Positions 19,775 through 27,863 of a stretch of 64,000 nucleotides of DNA are shown one piece after another. The notes under the pieces were generated by a model. That model was not told the origin of the DNA, made no database searches, and saw only the letters and a program-made list of their open reading frames with translations. The stretch is from positions 1 to 64,000 of the forward strand of contig DAIRGA010000002.1 in assembly GCA_036794825.1 (NCBI GenBank). Reading direction: 5' to 3'. Within the stretch, counting starts at the first letter, position 1, and every line of letters starts with the position of its first letter. The position numbers and the translations under genes are program-made. The DNA comes from RZYY01 sp036794825. GTDB lineage: Bacteria > Bacteroidota > Bacteroidia > Bacteroidales > 4484-276.

Positions 19775-21439
19775 TCACTCCATTTCCATCCAATCGCCGT
19801 TTTCTTTTATAATCCCGACCAACTGTTCAATCGCTTCTGATTCCGGTACTGCTTTCTTAATCAGGCTTTTGCCTTTAAACAGCGCAACCTTTCCGGCGCC
19901 CATCCCCACGTAGCCGTAATCGGCGTCGGCCATTTCGCCGGGCCCGTTCACAATGCAGCCCATCACAGCAATCTTCAGCCCTTTAAGGTGAGATGTAGCC
20001 GTTTTGATGGCTTCTAGCGAGCTTTGAATGTCATAAAGCGTGCGGCCACAGGACGGGCAGGCGATGTACTCCGTTTTTGAAATCCTCGCACCCGAGGCCT
20101 GTAAAATCATGTAGGAGAGATCAACCAATTCATGGTTTGTGGTATTCTCGCTGCAGATCCAGATGCCATTGGCAAGGCCATCCAGAAACAAAGGGCCAAA
20201 ATCAATGGCTGCTTCCACCAGGAAATCTTTTTGTTGATAGGATTTCTTTAAAATCACTGGTAAGGAAGATTTTGCAGCGATTTTCCTGCTGATGAACTCT
20301 TCAAACTCTGCAATGCCTTCCTTTTCAATGGATTCAAAGATTATTGGAAGCTGTTTAGCGAATGAATCTTCGTTAAGGTCAGCGAGGCCCTGGATTGGTG
20401 AAAAATCAACACGCAGCTGCTCTGCATCGGGCTGTAAATCAGGTTTCAACCCCAAATAATTATCCGGGAAATTGACAACCAGCGGTGATTTTTCGTTGAG
20501 CTTAAACAATGACATGTCAGATTCGGTGGGCTGATAGGAATGGGCGAGATGGGTGAAATGGTCGCCGGATTTGTCGGTACAATGGGGAATTCGCTCAAAA
20601 TATTCAACAATTTCGCGTGCAACCGGGATTTCATTCACCGGATCTTCGGTGAGCGAAACCCTGATCGTGTCGCCGATTCCGCCGGCAAGGAGACTTCCGC
20701 AACCAATTGCAGATTTTATCCTCCCTTCAGCAGCATTACCGGCTTCAGTTACGCCCAGATGTATTGGGTAATTCATCCCTTCAGCCAGCATCTGTTTTAC
20801 CAGCAACCGGTTGGCATAAACCATCGTACGAACGCTGCTCGCTTTCATCGAAAGAACAATCTGATGAAAATCAAAATCGCGGCAAATGCGTACAAACTCA
20901 AGGGCAGCCTCCACCATACCTTCAGGGGTATTGCCATAGCGCGAAACAATGCGTTCGGAAAGCGAGCCATGATTGGAACCGATCCTGAGCACAGTGTTGT
21001 TTTTCCGGCAGATTTCGATCAGCGGGGCAATTTTGGCAGTGATTCTCTCCCGGGCATCGTGGAAATCCTGATCGCTGAAATTGACCCTTCCGGTGTTTCT
21101 GTCGGTATAATTTCCGGGATTTATCCTCACTTTTTCAACCAGTTCAGCCGAAATCAATGCGGCTTCCGGATTAAAATGAACATCAGCAATCAGCGGGATG
21201 CTGCATCCTGATCTAAGCATTTCGCTTTTAATCACCTCCAGGTGTCGGGCCTCTTTTGTGCCGGGCACTGCCAGCCTGATAATTTCGCACCCGGCGTCGG
21301 CAAGCCTAAGGATCTGATCAACAGTAGCCCCGGTGTCGAGCGTGTTGGTGTTGGTCATCGATTGGATTCTTACCGGGTTTTTCCCGCCAACACCCACCCT
21401 GCCGATTTTTACCTCTCGTGTCGGAAATCTATATATCAC
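19775..21439 (-). CDS. ispG: 4-hydroxy-3-methylbut-2-en-1-yl diphosphate synthase (long form)
   Basis: Cytosolic iron-sulfur enzyme of the MEP isoprenoid pathway, converting MEcPP to HMBPP. At 554 aa it is much longer than the roughly 370-aa proteobacterial form because an extra domain (about 270-440) sits between the TIM-barrel half (VRIQSMTNTNTLDTGA, LIADVHFNPEAAL, RIGSNHGSLS) and the cluster domain; this three-domain form is known from Bacteroidota, Chlamydiae and plants. The [4Fe-4S] ligands are the two Cys of YIACPSCGRTLYD (about 459 and 462) and the Cys of VMGCIVNGPGE (about 493), with the nearby Glu of the same motif. Translation starts at a GTG (21439). A MITE-like element ends 30 bp upstream, so the promoter may be inside it. 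Confidence 0.96.
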   Translation of the reverse strand: MIYRFPTREVKIGRVGVGGKNPVRIQSMTNTNTLDTGATVDQILRLADAGCEIIRLAVPGTKEARHLEVIKSEMLRSGCSIPLIADVHFNPEAALISAELVEKVRINPGNYTDRNTGRVNFSDQDFHDARERITAKIAPLIEICRKNNTVLRIGSNHGSLSERIVSRYGNTPEGMVEAALEFVRICRDFDFHQIVLSMKASSVRTMVYANRLLVKQMLAEGMNYPIHLGVTEAGNAAEGRIKSAIGCGSLLAGGIGDTIRVSLTEDPVNEIPVAREIVEYFERIPHCTDKSGDHFTHLAHSYQPTESDMSLFKLNEKSPLVVNFPDNYLGLKPDLQPDAEQLRVDFSPIQGLADLNEDSFAKQLPIIFESIEKEGIAEFEEFISRKIAAKSSLPVILKKSYQQKDFLVEAAIDFGPLFLDGLANGIWICSENTTNHELVDLSYMILQASGARISKTEYIACPSCGRTLYDIQSSLEAIKTATSHLKGLKIAVMGCIVNGPGEMADADYGYVGMGAGKVALFKGKSLIKKAVPESEAIEQLVGIIKENGDWMEME

Positions 21440-21469
21440 AGCTTTTTTTAAGCAAAGTAAAGTAAAATG

Positions 21470-21755
21470 TCAGACCTCCTGATCTGTTATTGGTTTTTAG
21501 GCAATTACAAAGACTGAATCGCAAATCGGTATGTCGCAAGTTTGAGATTTCTCCTTCGCTTCGCTCAGTCGAAATGACATTCTTTTATGCGGAATTGGAG
21601 GGGGTGGAGGGCAGCGCAAAGCGCCGCCCTCCACCCCCTGCATCCATAAACGAACAATATTGTCATTTCGACCGCCAACACGAGCCAAGCGAAGTGTTGA
21701 GGGGAGAAATCTCAAACTTACCACATTGACTTTTGCATCAGGTCAGGAGGTCTGA
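21470..21755. mobile_element. MITE-like nested palindromic element between ispG and groES
   Basis: A 286-bp non-coding element with 17-bp terminal inverted repeats, TCAGACCTCCTGATCTG at 21470-21486 and its complement at 21739-21755, differing at one position. Inside is a second pair: AAGTTTGAGATTTCTCC plus GTCGAAATGACA on the left (about 21538-21579), and TGTCATTTCGAC plus GGAGAAATCTCAAACTT on the right (about 21661-21719). A GC-rich hairpin forms the core. An ATG triplet on both flanks could be a 3-bp target duplication, but that is weak. Open frames inside exist on both strands only because the sequence is palindromic. No transposase is present. Whether it is mobile or a folded regulatory repeat is unknown. 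Confidence 0.65.
21600..21638. repeat. GC-rich core hairpin of the MITE-like element
   Basis: Two 18-nt arms, GGGGGTGGAGGGCAGCGC (21600-21617) and its near-exact complement (21621-21638, one mismatch), around an AAA loop. It would form a very stable stem in single-stranded DNA or RNA. Confidence 0.8.
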
Positions 21756-21801
21756 ATGCATTAGTTGGTCGCTCTCCGGTTTTACATCATCCGGAAAAAA
21801 C

Positions 21802-21832
21802 AAAAAAAAGCCCGCTTTGTGAAAAGCAGGCT
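21802..21832 (-). terminator. Rho-independent terminator of the groES operon
   Basis: Read on the minus strand: AGCCTGCTTT, TCAC loop, AAAGCGGGCT (one G-T wobble), then a T-tract of eight. It lies 21 nt after the groES stop and marks the end of the ABC-prmA-grx-groES transcription unit. Confidence 0.8.
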
Positions 21833-21853
21833 CGTTAGTTTCAAAAATCCGGT

Positions 21854-22141
21854 CTAAATCTCCTCTGTTTCAACGATTTTTGCCAGAAGGTCGGCGTAAG
21901 GAATGAAGAGGTATTTGTGCCCTTCAAACTCAAGTTCGGTACCGGAGTATTTTTTGTAAACCACCAGGTCGCCAACGGCAATGCCGGGATTTTCGATGTT
22001 GCCCACGGCTACAACCCTTGCCATCTGTGGCTTTTCCTTTGCAGTGTCGGGGATGATGATCCCACCGGCGGTTTTCTGCTCCGATTTGTCGGCATCGAGG
22101 TTCAAAATCACATTCTGATTTAATGGCTGAAGTTCTTTCAT
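21854..22141 (-). CDS. groES: Co-chaperonin GroES, orphan (no groEL nearby)
   Basis: A 95-aa Cpn10-family protein that caps GroEL during protein folding. It shows the family core: a mobile loop EQKTAGGIIIPDTAKEKPQ, then VVAVG and the DLVVYKKYSGTELEFEGHKYLFIP roof/base strands (about 57-80). The C-terminus (IPYADLLAKIVE) differs from the usual -xxSDILAVV. In most Bacteroidota groES directly precedes groEL. Here it is the last gene of a minus-strand operon after prmA and a thioredoxin-glutaredoxin fusion, and a terminator follows. It may be a second, specialised paralogue; the genome's main groES-groEL pair would be elsewhere. Confidence 0.9.
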   Translation of the reverse strand: MKELQPLNQNVILNLDADKSEQKTAGGIIIPDTAKEKPQMARVVAVGNIENPGIAVGDLVVYKKYSGTELEFEGHKYLFIPYADLLAKIVETEEI

Positions 22142-22163
22142 CTTTCTATCTCCTTAATAATGA

Positions 22164-22739
22164 TTAGTTTATGTTTAATAATTTGTTGATTCTGGTTTTG
22201 TCGAAACCCACGATGATTTCGCCGTTGATTTCGGTTTGCGGTACACCCTGCTGCCCGCTCTTTCTGACCAGCTCCTGTGCAAGCGCCGGATCAGCGGCAA
22301 CATCAATTTCGGTGAAATGGATCTTGTGCTTGCGCAGATGGGATTTCAACGTATTGCACCAACTGCAGGTGGGCGTGGTGTAAACGGTTACGGAGGGTTG
22401 CCTGCTCTCTTCGTCGGCATTGGCCTGCAAGGCTGTGTTTTCGAAGAATGACTGGTAAAAATCGGGGTTGTTGCAGCCCTTCACCACATTTTGAAACTTC
22501 CCGCCGCTGAACGACAGCAGCGAGGGCACGGTTTTGATGCCGTATCGCTCGTGAATGTCCCTGACTTCGCTTACATCGGCAACGAAAAGATGGATGTCGT
22601 CATTTTCAACTTTCGAAAGGTTATCAAAAGCGCAGTCGCTGATTGACGAACCTTTCTTTATCAGCATCAGATAGGTTTTGCCCAAATGACCGCTTTTGGA
22701 AATAAAATCCTCGTGGGAGGTAACCTGCTGGAATCTCAT
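22164..22739 (-). CDS. Thioredoxin-fold / glutaredoxin fusion protein
   Basis: Predicted cytosolic redox protein of 191 aa with two domains. The N-terminal thioredoxin fold (about 1-100) keeps the cis-Pro (VPSLL, P72) but lacks CxxC: the active-site position reads SSISDC with a single Cys (C36). The C-terminal glutaredoxin domain (about 115-191) has an intact CSWC (C125, C128) in YTTPTCSWC and the glutaredoxin GVPQTEINGE loop. The ATG at 22739 is chosen. A GTG at 22829 overlapping the prmA stop by 4 bp would add 30 residues containing two Cys and remains possible given the tight operon. groES starts 22 bp downstream. Confidence 0.82.
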   Translation of the reverse strand: MRFQQVTSHEDFISKSGHLGKTYLMLIKKGSSISDCAFDNLSKVENDDIHLFVADVSEVRDIHERYGIKTVPSLLSFSGGKFQNVVKGCNNPDFYQSFFENTALQANADEESRQPSVTVYTTPTCSWCNTLKSHLRKHKIHFTEIDVAADPALAQELVRKSGQQGVPQTEINGEIIVGFDKTRINKLLNIN

Positions 22740-22825
22740 GTTTTGCTGGAATTTTTTCAATTTGGATTGCCAGCCATTAAAATTCATGCCACAGGATGCT
22801 GACTGACAAATTGACCTCGTGGAAG

Positions 22826-23695
22826 TCACTTTCCAGTAAAGACGGGGATTTTATTGAAATCTTCGCCAATACTGATGGCTGCCCAATGGTTCAGAACCTT
22901 CTTTTGCTGGAGATGCAGATTGAATTTTTCCGCATCGGCCATCAGCACGGGGATATCCTCTTCGTAAAAACCGCTCAGGAAGATTTTGCCTCCTTGTTTT
23001 AAAGCAGCAGCGTATTCGGAAAGTTGCTGCAGGAGTATGTTTCTGTTGATATTGGCAATGATGATATCAAAGGCCTTTCCGGCAATCAACTTTTCGTCGC
23101 CAAGCAGGCAGGTGATTTCGGGTACCTCGTTTCGGGCGATGTTTTCTTTGGCATTTTCGTAGGCCCACTCGTCGTTGTCAATGGCCAGCGCGCTTTTGGC
23201 GCCCATTTTAACGGCAAGTATGGCAAGCACCCCCGTGCCGCTGCCCATATCGAGTACCTCTTTACCGTTCCATTCCTGCTCAAGGATGAATTCGATCATC
23301 ATCCGCGTGGTTTCGTGATGTGCCGTGCCGAACGACATCTTTGGCATGATGACGAGATCAAATTCAACATCCGGCAAAGGCTGGTGAAACGGTGCTCTCA
23401 CCATACACCGGCCAGCAATAACCACCGGATCAAAATTCTTCTCCCACTCTTCGTTCCAGTTTTCATCCGGAATGAATCTGATTTCCCATGTAATATCCAC
23501 CTGCTGCTTAATCCATTCGAGCTGACCGGTTATCCGTTTTTCGTCAAAATCCGGCTGAGGAATAAATCCTGTAATTCCATCTTCTTCTTCGGTAAAGCTG
23601 TCAAACCCGTAATCGCTCAGCCAGGCAGGAATAATTTCGCCGTAACCTTCTGATAATTCACTTTTTACAAAAATCTTTACGCTGTAATAGTTCAT
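22826..23695 (-). CDS. prmA: Ribosomal protein L11 methyltransferase
   Basis: A 289-aa SAM-dependent methyltransferase that trimethylates ribosomal protein L11. An N-terminal substrate-recognition part (about 1-110) precedes the Rossmann domain with motif I VLDMGSGTGVLAILAVKMG (about 164-182), motif II LAIDNDEWA and motif IV FDIIIANINRN (the N-IN-N version of the catalytic loop). The length is typical. The gene starts 3 bp after the ABC permease stop, so it is probably cotranscribed with the transporter, although no functional link between the two is known. Confidence 0.93.
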   Translation of the reverse strand: MNYYSVKIFVKSELSEGYGEIIPAWLSDYGFDSFTEEEDGITGFIPQPDFDEKRITGQLEWIKQQVDITWEIRFIPDENWNEEWEKNFDPVVIAGRCMVRAPFHQPLPDVEFDLVIMPKMSFGTAHHETTRMMIEFILEQEWNGKEVLDMGSGTGVLAILAVKMGAKSALAIDNDEWAYENAKENIARNEVPEITCLLGDEKLIAGKAFDIIIANINRNILLQQLSEYAAALKQGGKIFLSGFYEEDIPVLMADAEKFNLHLQQKKVLNHWAAISIGEDFNKIPVFTGK

Positions 23696-23698
23696 GCT

Positions 23699-25036
23699 CT
23701 ATTCGTATTTCAGCCATTTCCACAGTTCGGCGTAGTTCACCTTTTTGCCGTACATCAAAATGCCTGTGCGGTAAATCTTTGCGGCAAACCAGGTGGTAAA
23801 AAGAAATCCCAAAATCAGCAGTCCGGCTGAAAGGGCGATTTCCCAGGCCGGCACTCCAAAAGGAATCCTGAGCATCATAATGATGGGAGAGGTGAGCGGA
23901 ATGATGGAAAACCAGAAGGCTACCGATCCTGATGGGTTGTTGATGATCATCCCGAGCATCACCATCGAGAGGATGAGCGGGATGGTTACCGGCATCATGA
24001 ATTGCTGAGAGTCGGTTTCGTTGTCCACCGCCGAGCCGATAGCGGCAAACAGCGCGGCGTAAAGCAGGTATCCTCCAAGAAAGAAAAACAGGAAAGCGCC
24101 GATCATCACCCCGTAGTTGATGGAGGTGATGGCTTCGATGATCTGCATGTTGAAGGAGTCGTCGGCCTGCATCTGAGCCGAAATATCCTTCAGTTGGTCT
24201 TCGTTGAGCACTTTTCCCTGTCCTGTGAAAATCTGTTCCGATTTGGTGAGTTGTTTGGTGTCGAGCACTGTTGCCTGAAGTACCGTAACAATGCCAAGTG
24301 TGAGGACAATCCAAAGCCCGAACTGGGTTAATCCAACCATGGCAACCCCGATGATTTTCCCCATCATCAGTTCAAAAGGCTTTACGGATGAGATAATTAC
24401 CTCAACGATCCGGTTGGTTTTTTCTTCCATCACGCCCCGCATCACCTGGGCGCCGAAGATAAAGATGAACATATAGATCAGCACGCCGGAGAAGAGGCCA
24501 ACTCCCATGCTTATCTCGGTAAAACTCTTCTCCTCGCTGCCGCTCTCGGTAATTTTGATGGTGTTGAGGATGATGTTGGATTTGATGGAGCGCAGGATGG
24601 ACGGGTCAACGCCCGATGCTTCCAGTTTGAGGCTCTCCACCTCATTTTTCATTATGCCTTTGATGTGCGATGTTACTTCGAGCGAGGCCTGGCCGGAGGA
24701 GTAAAACATGGCCGTTGAGGGGACGCTCAGTTCGGTTTTGGGTATCCACAGCAGCCCGTAGTCGCCGCTTTTCAGGAGGTTGTTCTTGGCAATCTCCACA
24801 TCTATCGTCACCGGGACAAATTTCATGGTTTCGGTGTCGGTGAACCGGTGGGCAAAAAGACCGGTTTCGTCGAGCACCTGGATGCTTTTTATGTCGGTGT
24901 TCACCGTGGCCAGCACCACCGGCAGCACCCAAATGGAGGCCATCAGGATCGGCCCGAGGATGGTCATCACGATGAAGGATTTTTTCTTTACCCTGGTGAG
25001 GTATTCGCGCAATATGATGATTTTGATCTTGTTCAT
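23699..25036 (-). CDS. ABC-2 type transporter permease (NatB-like)
   Basis: A 445-aa inner-membrane subunit of an ABC exporter. One TM helix lies near the N-terminus (about 20-45), followed by a large extracytoplasmic domain (about 45-180) and a cluster of five or six helices (about 185-425). This is the ABC2_membrane_3 layout seen in sodium-efflux NatB and related DUF3526/permease proteins. The conserved GVMEEKTNRIVEVIISSVKP segment (about 200-220) is the coupling/entry region typical of this family. Only 6 bp separate it from the upstream ATPase gene. The substrate is unknown; NatAB is the closest described arrangement. Confidence 0.88.
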   Translation of the reverse strand: MNKIKIIILREYLTRVKKKSFIVMTILGPILMASIWVLPVVLATVNTDIKSIQVLDETGLFAHRFTDTETMKFVPVTIDVEIAKNNLLKSGDYGLLWIPKTELSVPSTAMFYSSGQASLEVTSHIKGIMKNEVESLKLEASGVDPSILRSIKSNIILNTIKITESGSEEKSFTEISMGVGLFSGVLIYMFIFIFGAQVMRGVMEEKTNRIVEVIISSVKPFELMMGKIIGVAMVGLTQFGLWIVLTLGIVTVLQATVLDTKQLTKSEQIFTGQGKVLNEDQLKDISAQMQADDSFNMQIIEAITSINYGVMIGAFLFFFLGGYLLYAALFAAIGSAVDNETDSQQFMMPVTIPLILSMVMLGMIINNPSGSVAFWFSIIPLTSPIIMMLRIPFGVPAWEIALSAGLLILGFLFTTWFAAKIYRTGILMYGKKVNYAELWKWLKYE

Positions 25037-25042
25037 GGCCAG

Positions 25043-25963
25043 CTATTTTTTGTATTGGTTCACTTTGGAAATAAAAATATCGTTCATCGAAGGCAGAATT
25101 TCGGAGAAACCATGCACTTCAATCTCCTTTATCGCAAATTTCAGGAGCTCGTTGGGGGAGTCCTGCAATGGGATTCTGATCTTTGCCCTGGTCATTCCGT
25201 TCTGAGGGACTTCGCTCAGCAACTGGTATCCTGAGGGCAGTCCGGAGGCAATCGAAACGGGAGTGGTGACATAGGTAAGCTCATAAATGTTTTGCTTGAA
25301 CGACTGCCGGATATCGTCCACGCGGCCGTCGAGAATTTTCTCCGACTGGTTGATCAGTGCGATGTGGTCGCAGAGTTCTTCCACAGAGGCCATGTTGTGC
25401 GTCGAAAAGATGATGGTTGCTCCTTCATCCCTCAGGCGAAGGATTTCATCTTTCAGCAGATTTACATTGATGGGGTCGAAGCCGCTGAAAGGCTCGTCGA
25501 AGATCAGCAAATCAGGCTTATGCAGCACAGTTACCACAAACTGGATTTTCTGCTGCATCCCCTTCGAAAGCTCCTCCACCTTTTTATCCCACCAGGTGGT
25601 GATCTCAAATTTTTTGAACCAAATTTTCAGCCTTTCCAGGGCTTCCGATTTACTCAGTCCTTTGAGCTGGGCCAGGTACAGCGCTTGTTCGCCTACCTTC
25701 ATCTTTTTATAAAGGCCGCGTTCTTCGGGAAGATAGCCGATTTTGCTGATGTCTTCTCTTTGGAGAGGATGACCGTTCAGCAACACCTCTCCCGAGTCTG
25801 GAGCGGTAATGCGGTTGATGATCCGGATCAGCGTGGTTTTGCCTGCGCCATTAGGGCCGAGCAGCCCGAATATGCTTCCTTTCGGAACGCTGATGCTCAC
25901 ATTGTTCAGCGCTCTGTGTCCGGTAAACTGCTTGCTGACGTTGTTTACACTGAGTGTTTCCAT
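25043..25963 (-). CDS. ABC transporter ATP-binding protein (NatA-like)
   Basis: A 306-aa cytoplasmic ATPase partner of the adjacent permease. Walker A GPNGAGKTT (36-44), Q-loop region IGYLPEERGLY, signature LSKGMQQK, Walker B LLIFDEPFSGFD and switch His STHNM are all present, followed by a roughly 90-residue C-terminal extension typical of the DrrA/NatA subgroup. The ATG at 25963 (METLSVNNVS) is chosen over one 57 nt upstream, which adds a sequence unlike the family. It is the first gene of the operon that ends at groES. Confidence 0.92.
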   Translation of the reverse strand: METLSVNNVSKQFTGHRALNNVSISVPKGSIFGLLGPNGAGKTTLIRIINRITAPDSGEVLLNGHPLQREDISKIGYLPEERGLYKKMKVGEQALYLAQLKGLSKSEALERLKIWFKKFEITTWWDKKVEELSKGMQQKIQFVVTVLHKPDLLIFDEPFSGFDPINVNLLKDEILRLRDEGATIIFSTHNMASVEELCDHIALINQSEKILDGRVDDIRQSFKQNIYELTYVTTPVSIASGLPSGYQLLSEVPQNGMTRAKIRIPLQDSPNELLKFAIKEIEVHGFSEILPSMNDIFISKVNQYKK

Positions 25964-26089
25964 GTAGAGTAGGTTTTTATTAAAAATCCCCGCAAAAATA
26001 GGAACTTTTCGCCGGCACAAAAGATAAGCAACAGTGCAATATCTTACATCTCACTAATTGACTGTTTTTAATTCGAAATTCAATATTCC

Positions 26090-26169
26090 AATTCACCCCG
26101 TGAATTCTACCAATCACCCGCCAAACTTTAAACTGCAGTGGCTTTTGCAGGCAATTCACGGGGTGAATT
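26090..26169. repeat. Pair of inverted 17-bp palindromes
   Basis: AATTCACCCCGTGAATT at 26090-26106 and its exact reverse complement at 26153-26169, 46 bp apart. Each copy is itself palindromic in its outer 7 bp. The pair sits between the ABC ATPase start and the end of the T9SS gene at 26177. It could be a bipartite operator or the stem of a long hairpin. Confidence 0.6.
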
Positions 26170-26176
26170 TTCCTGC

Positions 26177-27796
26177 TCACTCCACCACCACTTTGCAGCG
26201 TCCCACTGCGCCGCCGTTGCTATAAATTACGGCGAGGTACAGGCCGTGCGGCCAGTGGCCGACATCGAGGCGTAATGCGCCCTGGTGTGGATAGACGGTT
26301 TCGCTATGGATTTCCCTGCCAAACGCATCGAACACACGCAGCTCCATGTTGATGAAAGAACTTGTGTTTTCAAATTCCAAAACTACTTCCCCTGTGCTGG
26401 ATGGGTTGGGAATGGCTGTAATATTGATTTTTGCCATGTTTTTGCGGTACTCCTCCAGGGTAGGTATTTCCCCTATGCTTGTTATTACACCGCAGCCAGC
26501 GAGGTCTATCACACCCGACTGGATGGCATAAGGGCACAGGCTATCGTAGGTATAATTACCGGGATACAGGGTATCATGCTCTAAGTTTTCGTTGATCTTG
26601 TAAAGATAAATATCGTGTTTGGTTTGGCTGGGAAGTTTGTAGTTTGTTGTGAGAGTGTACTTTTTATCAAAAGTTTTTACTTGGTAAATACTACCTCCCC
26701 AAGTATTTTCACGTATGGCATTGTTGAACACGCTTCCAGATGTGTCAACAATTATTTCACCGTTTATATAAAAATTCTCATCTGCATACATAAAATTGGA
26801 TGCTAAAAAGTACTTGTCATCTGCGATATGTTCAACCTCAATAATAGCGCTACCTAAAAAGTCAAGACCGAATTGTTCATCCGGAAGTATTTTGTGACCA
26901 ACCTGTATGCCATTAATATTAAAAAACATCATCCAAGCACTTGCGGTCAACATTCCGGTTTCATCTACATATCTGTACCGTCCAACACCCATAAACAGTG
27001 TATCGTTAATTGGAACAACTGTTTCAGCCCTACCCAGAAGAGAATCATTTATTCCAAACTCGACAATCCATTTTTCTTCAAAGTTTTCATCAATACCAAT
27101 AAACATCGGCCGCTGATAAACATGGTACGGATTGGGGCTATTGGGATAGGGAGAATAAACATATCCGGTAATAACTATCAAATCGCCTAACATTTTGATA
27201 CTTTGTCCAATTCTGGTACCATAATACGGGTGGTTATCAAGCGATGCATATTCTTTTTGCCATATCAAATCTCCGTCGGAAGACATCCTGAATAAAAAGA
27301 CCATCTTTTTGTAATCCGGATCTGTTAAAAAAACAAGACTTAATAAGTCTCCATTTTCAAGGAATAAAGCATCGGTGGTGAAACCATACTCATATCCCTC
27401 AATCGCCAACATTCTGCACCATAGCAATTCACCGCAGGCATCCAGTTTGACAACGAAAGGAAATTCGTGGGGTTGATTCTGAAGTAACCATCCGAAAATA
27501 TAGATGTTTCCCGTCGAATCAAAAAGTGTTTTGGAGATCAATGCTTTACTAGGGAGTGTAGTTATTACCTTGTCCCATATTACCTGACCATTGATATCAG
27601 TTTTGATCAGCCATCCATGACTATTATCACCGCCCCAATAAATATTACCTGAAATCAGGTAACCACCATCATAATGTTCCAAAATGTTCATTGGAAAATC
27701 TTCCCTTCCCGGTACTCCTATCAGATTTCCCCATTTTTGGGAGTGAGATGAAAGGCCTGTAAGTATGATAAACACAATTATTGTTACTTGTTTCAT
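26177..27796 (-). CDS. Secreted propeller-like T9SS protein of unknown function
   Basis: A 539-aa exported protein with a signal peptide (about 1-19). The body (about 25-440) has repeating units where a 'GGYLISGNIYWGGDNSHGW' type strand alternates with Trp-rich strands (WLIKTDINGQVIWDK, LLWCRMLAIEG, LIWQKEYASL). This matches the SBBP/delta-60-like beta-propeller pattern common in Bacteroidota surface proteins. The C-terminal T9SS sorting domain starts at about 460 with AIPNPSSTGEVVLEF and ends in a KVVVE strand. It is the last gene of the minus-strand surface-protein island and lies 67 bp behind the beta-helix gene. No enzymatic motif was seen. Confidence 0.85.
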   Translation of the reverse strand: MKQVTIIVFIILTGLSSHSQKWGNLIGVPGREDFPMNILEHYDGGYLISGNIYWGGDNSHGWLIKTDINGQVIWDKVITTLPSKALISKTLFDSTGNIYIFGWLLQNQPHEFPFVVKLDACGELLWCRMLAIEGYEYGFTTDALFLENGDLLSLVFLTDPDYKKMVFLFRMSSDGDLIWQKEYASLDNHPYYGTRIGQSIKMLGDLIVITGYVYSPYPNSPNPYHVYQRPMFIGIDENFEEKWIVEFGINDSLLGRAETVVPINDTLFMGVGRYRYVDETGMLTASAWMMFFNINGIQVGHKILPDEQFGLDFLGSAIIEVEHIADDKYFLASNFMYADENFYINGEIIVDTSGSVFNNAIRENTWGGSIYQVKTFDKKYTLTTNYKLPSQTKHDIYLYKINENLEHDTLYPGNYTYDSLCPYAIQSGVIDLAGCGVITSIGEIPTLEEYRKNMAKINITAIPNPSSTGEVVLEFENTSSFINMELRVFDAFGREIHSETVYPHQGALRLDVGHWPHGLYLAVIYSNGGAVGRCKVVVE

Positions 27797-27863
27797 TTGT
27801 CAGAAAGATTAGAAAACAAATACTCTCCCTGTTTTTATACCGGGAGAGCATTTGGATTTGTTG

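Noticed and set aside
20540..21211. Long plus-strand open frame opposite ispG
   Set aside because: Shadow of the conserved ispG coding sequence; no recognisable protein features.
21490..21729. Overlapping open frames on both strands inside the palindromic element
   Set aside because: Both arise because the element is palindromic; the peptides are complementary nonsense without family features.
23024..23653. 209-codon plus-strand open frame opposite prmA
   Set aside because: Antisense to a clear methyltransferase gene with intact SAM motifs.
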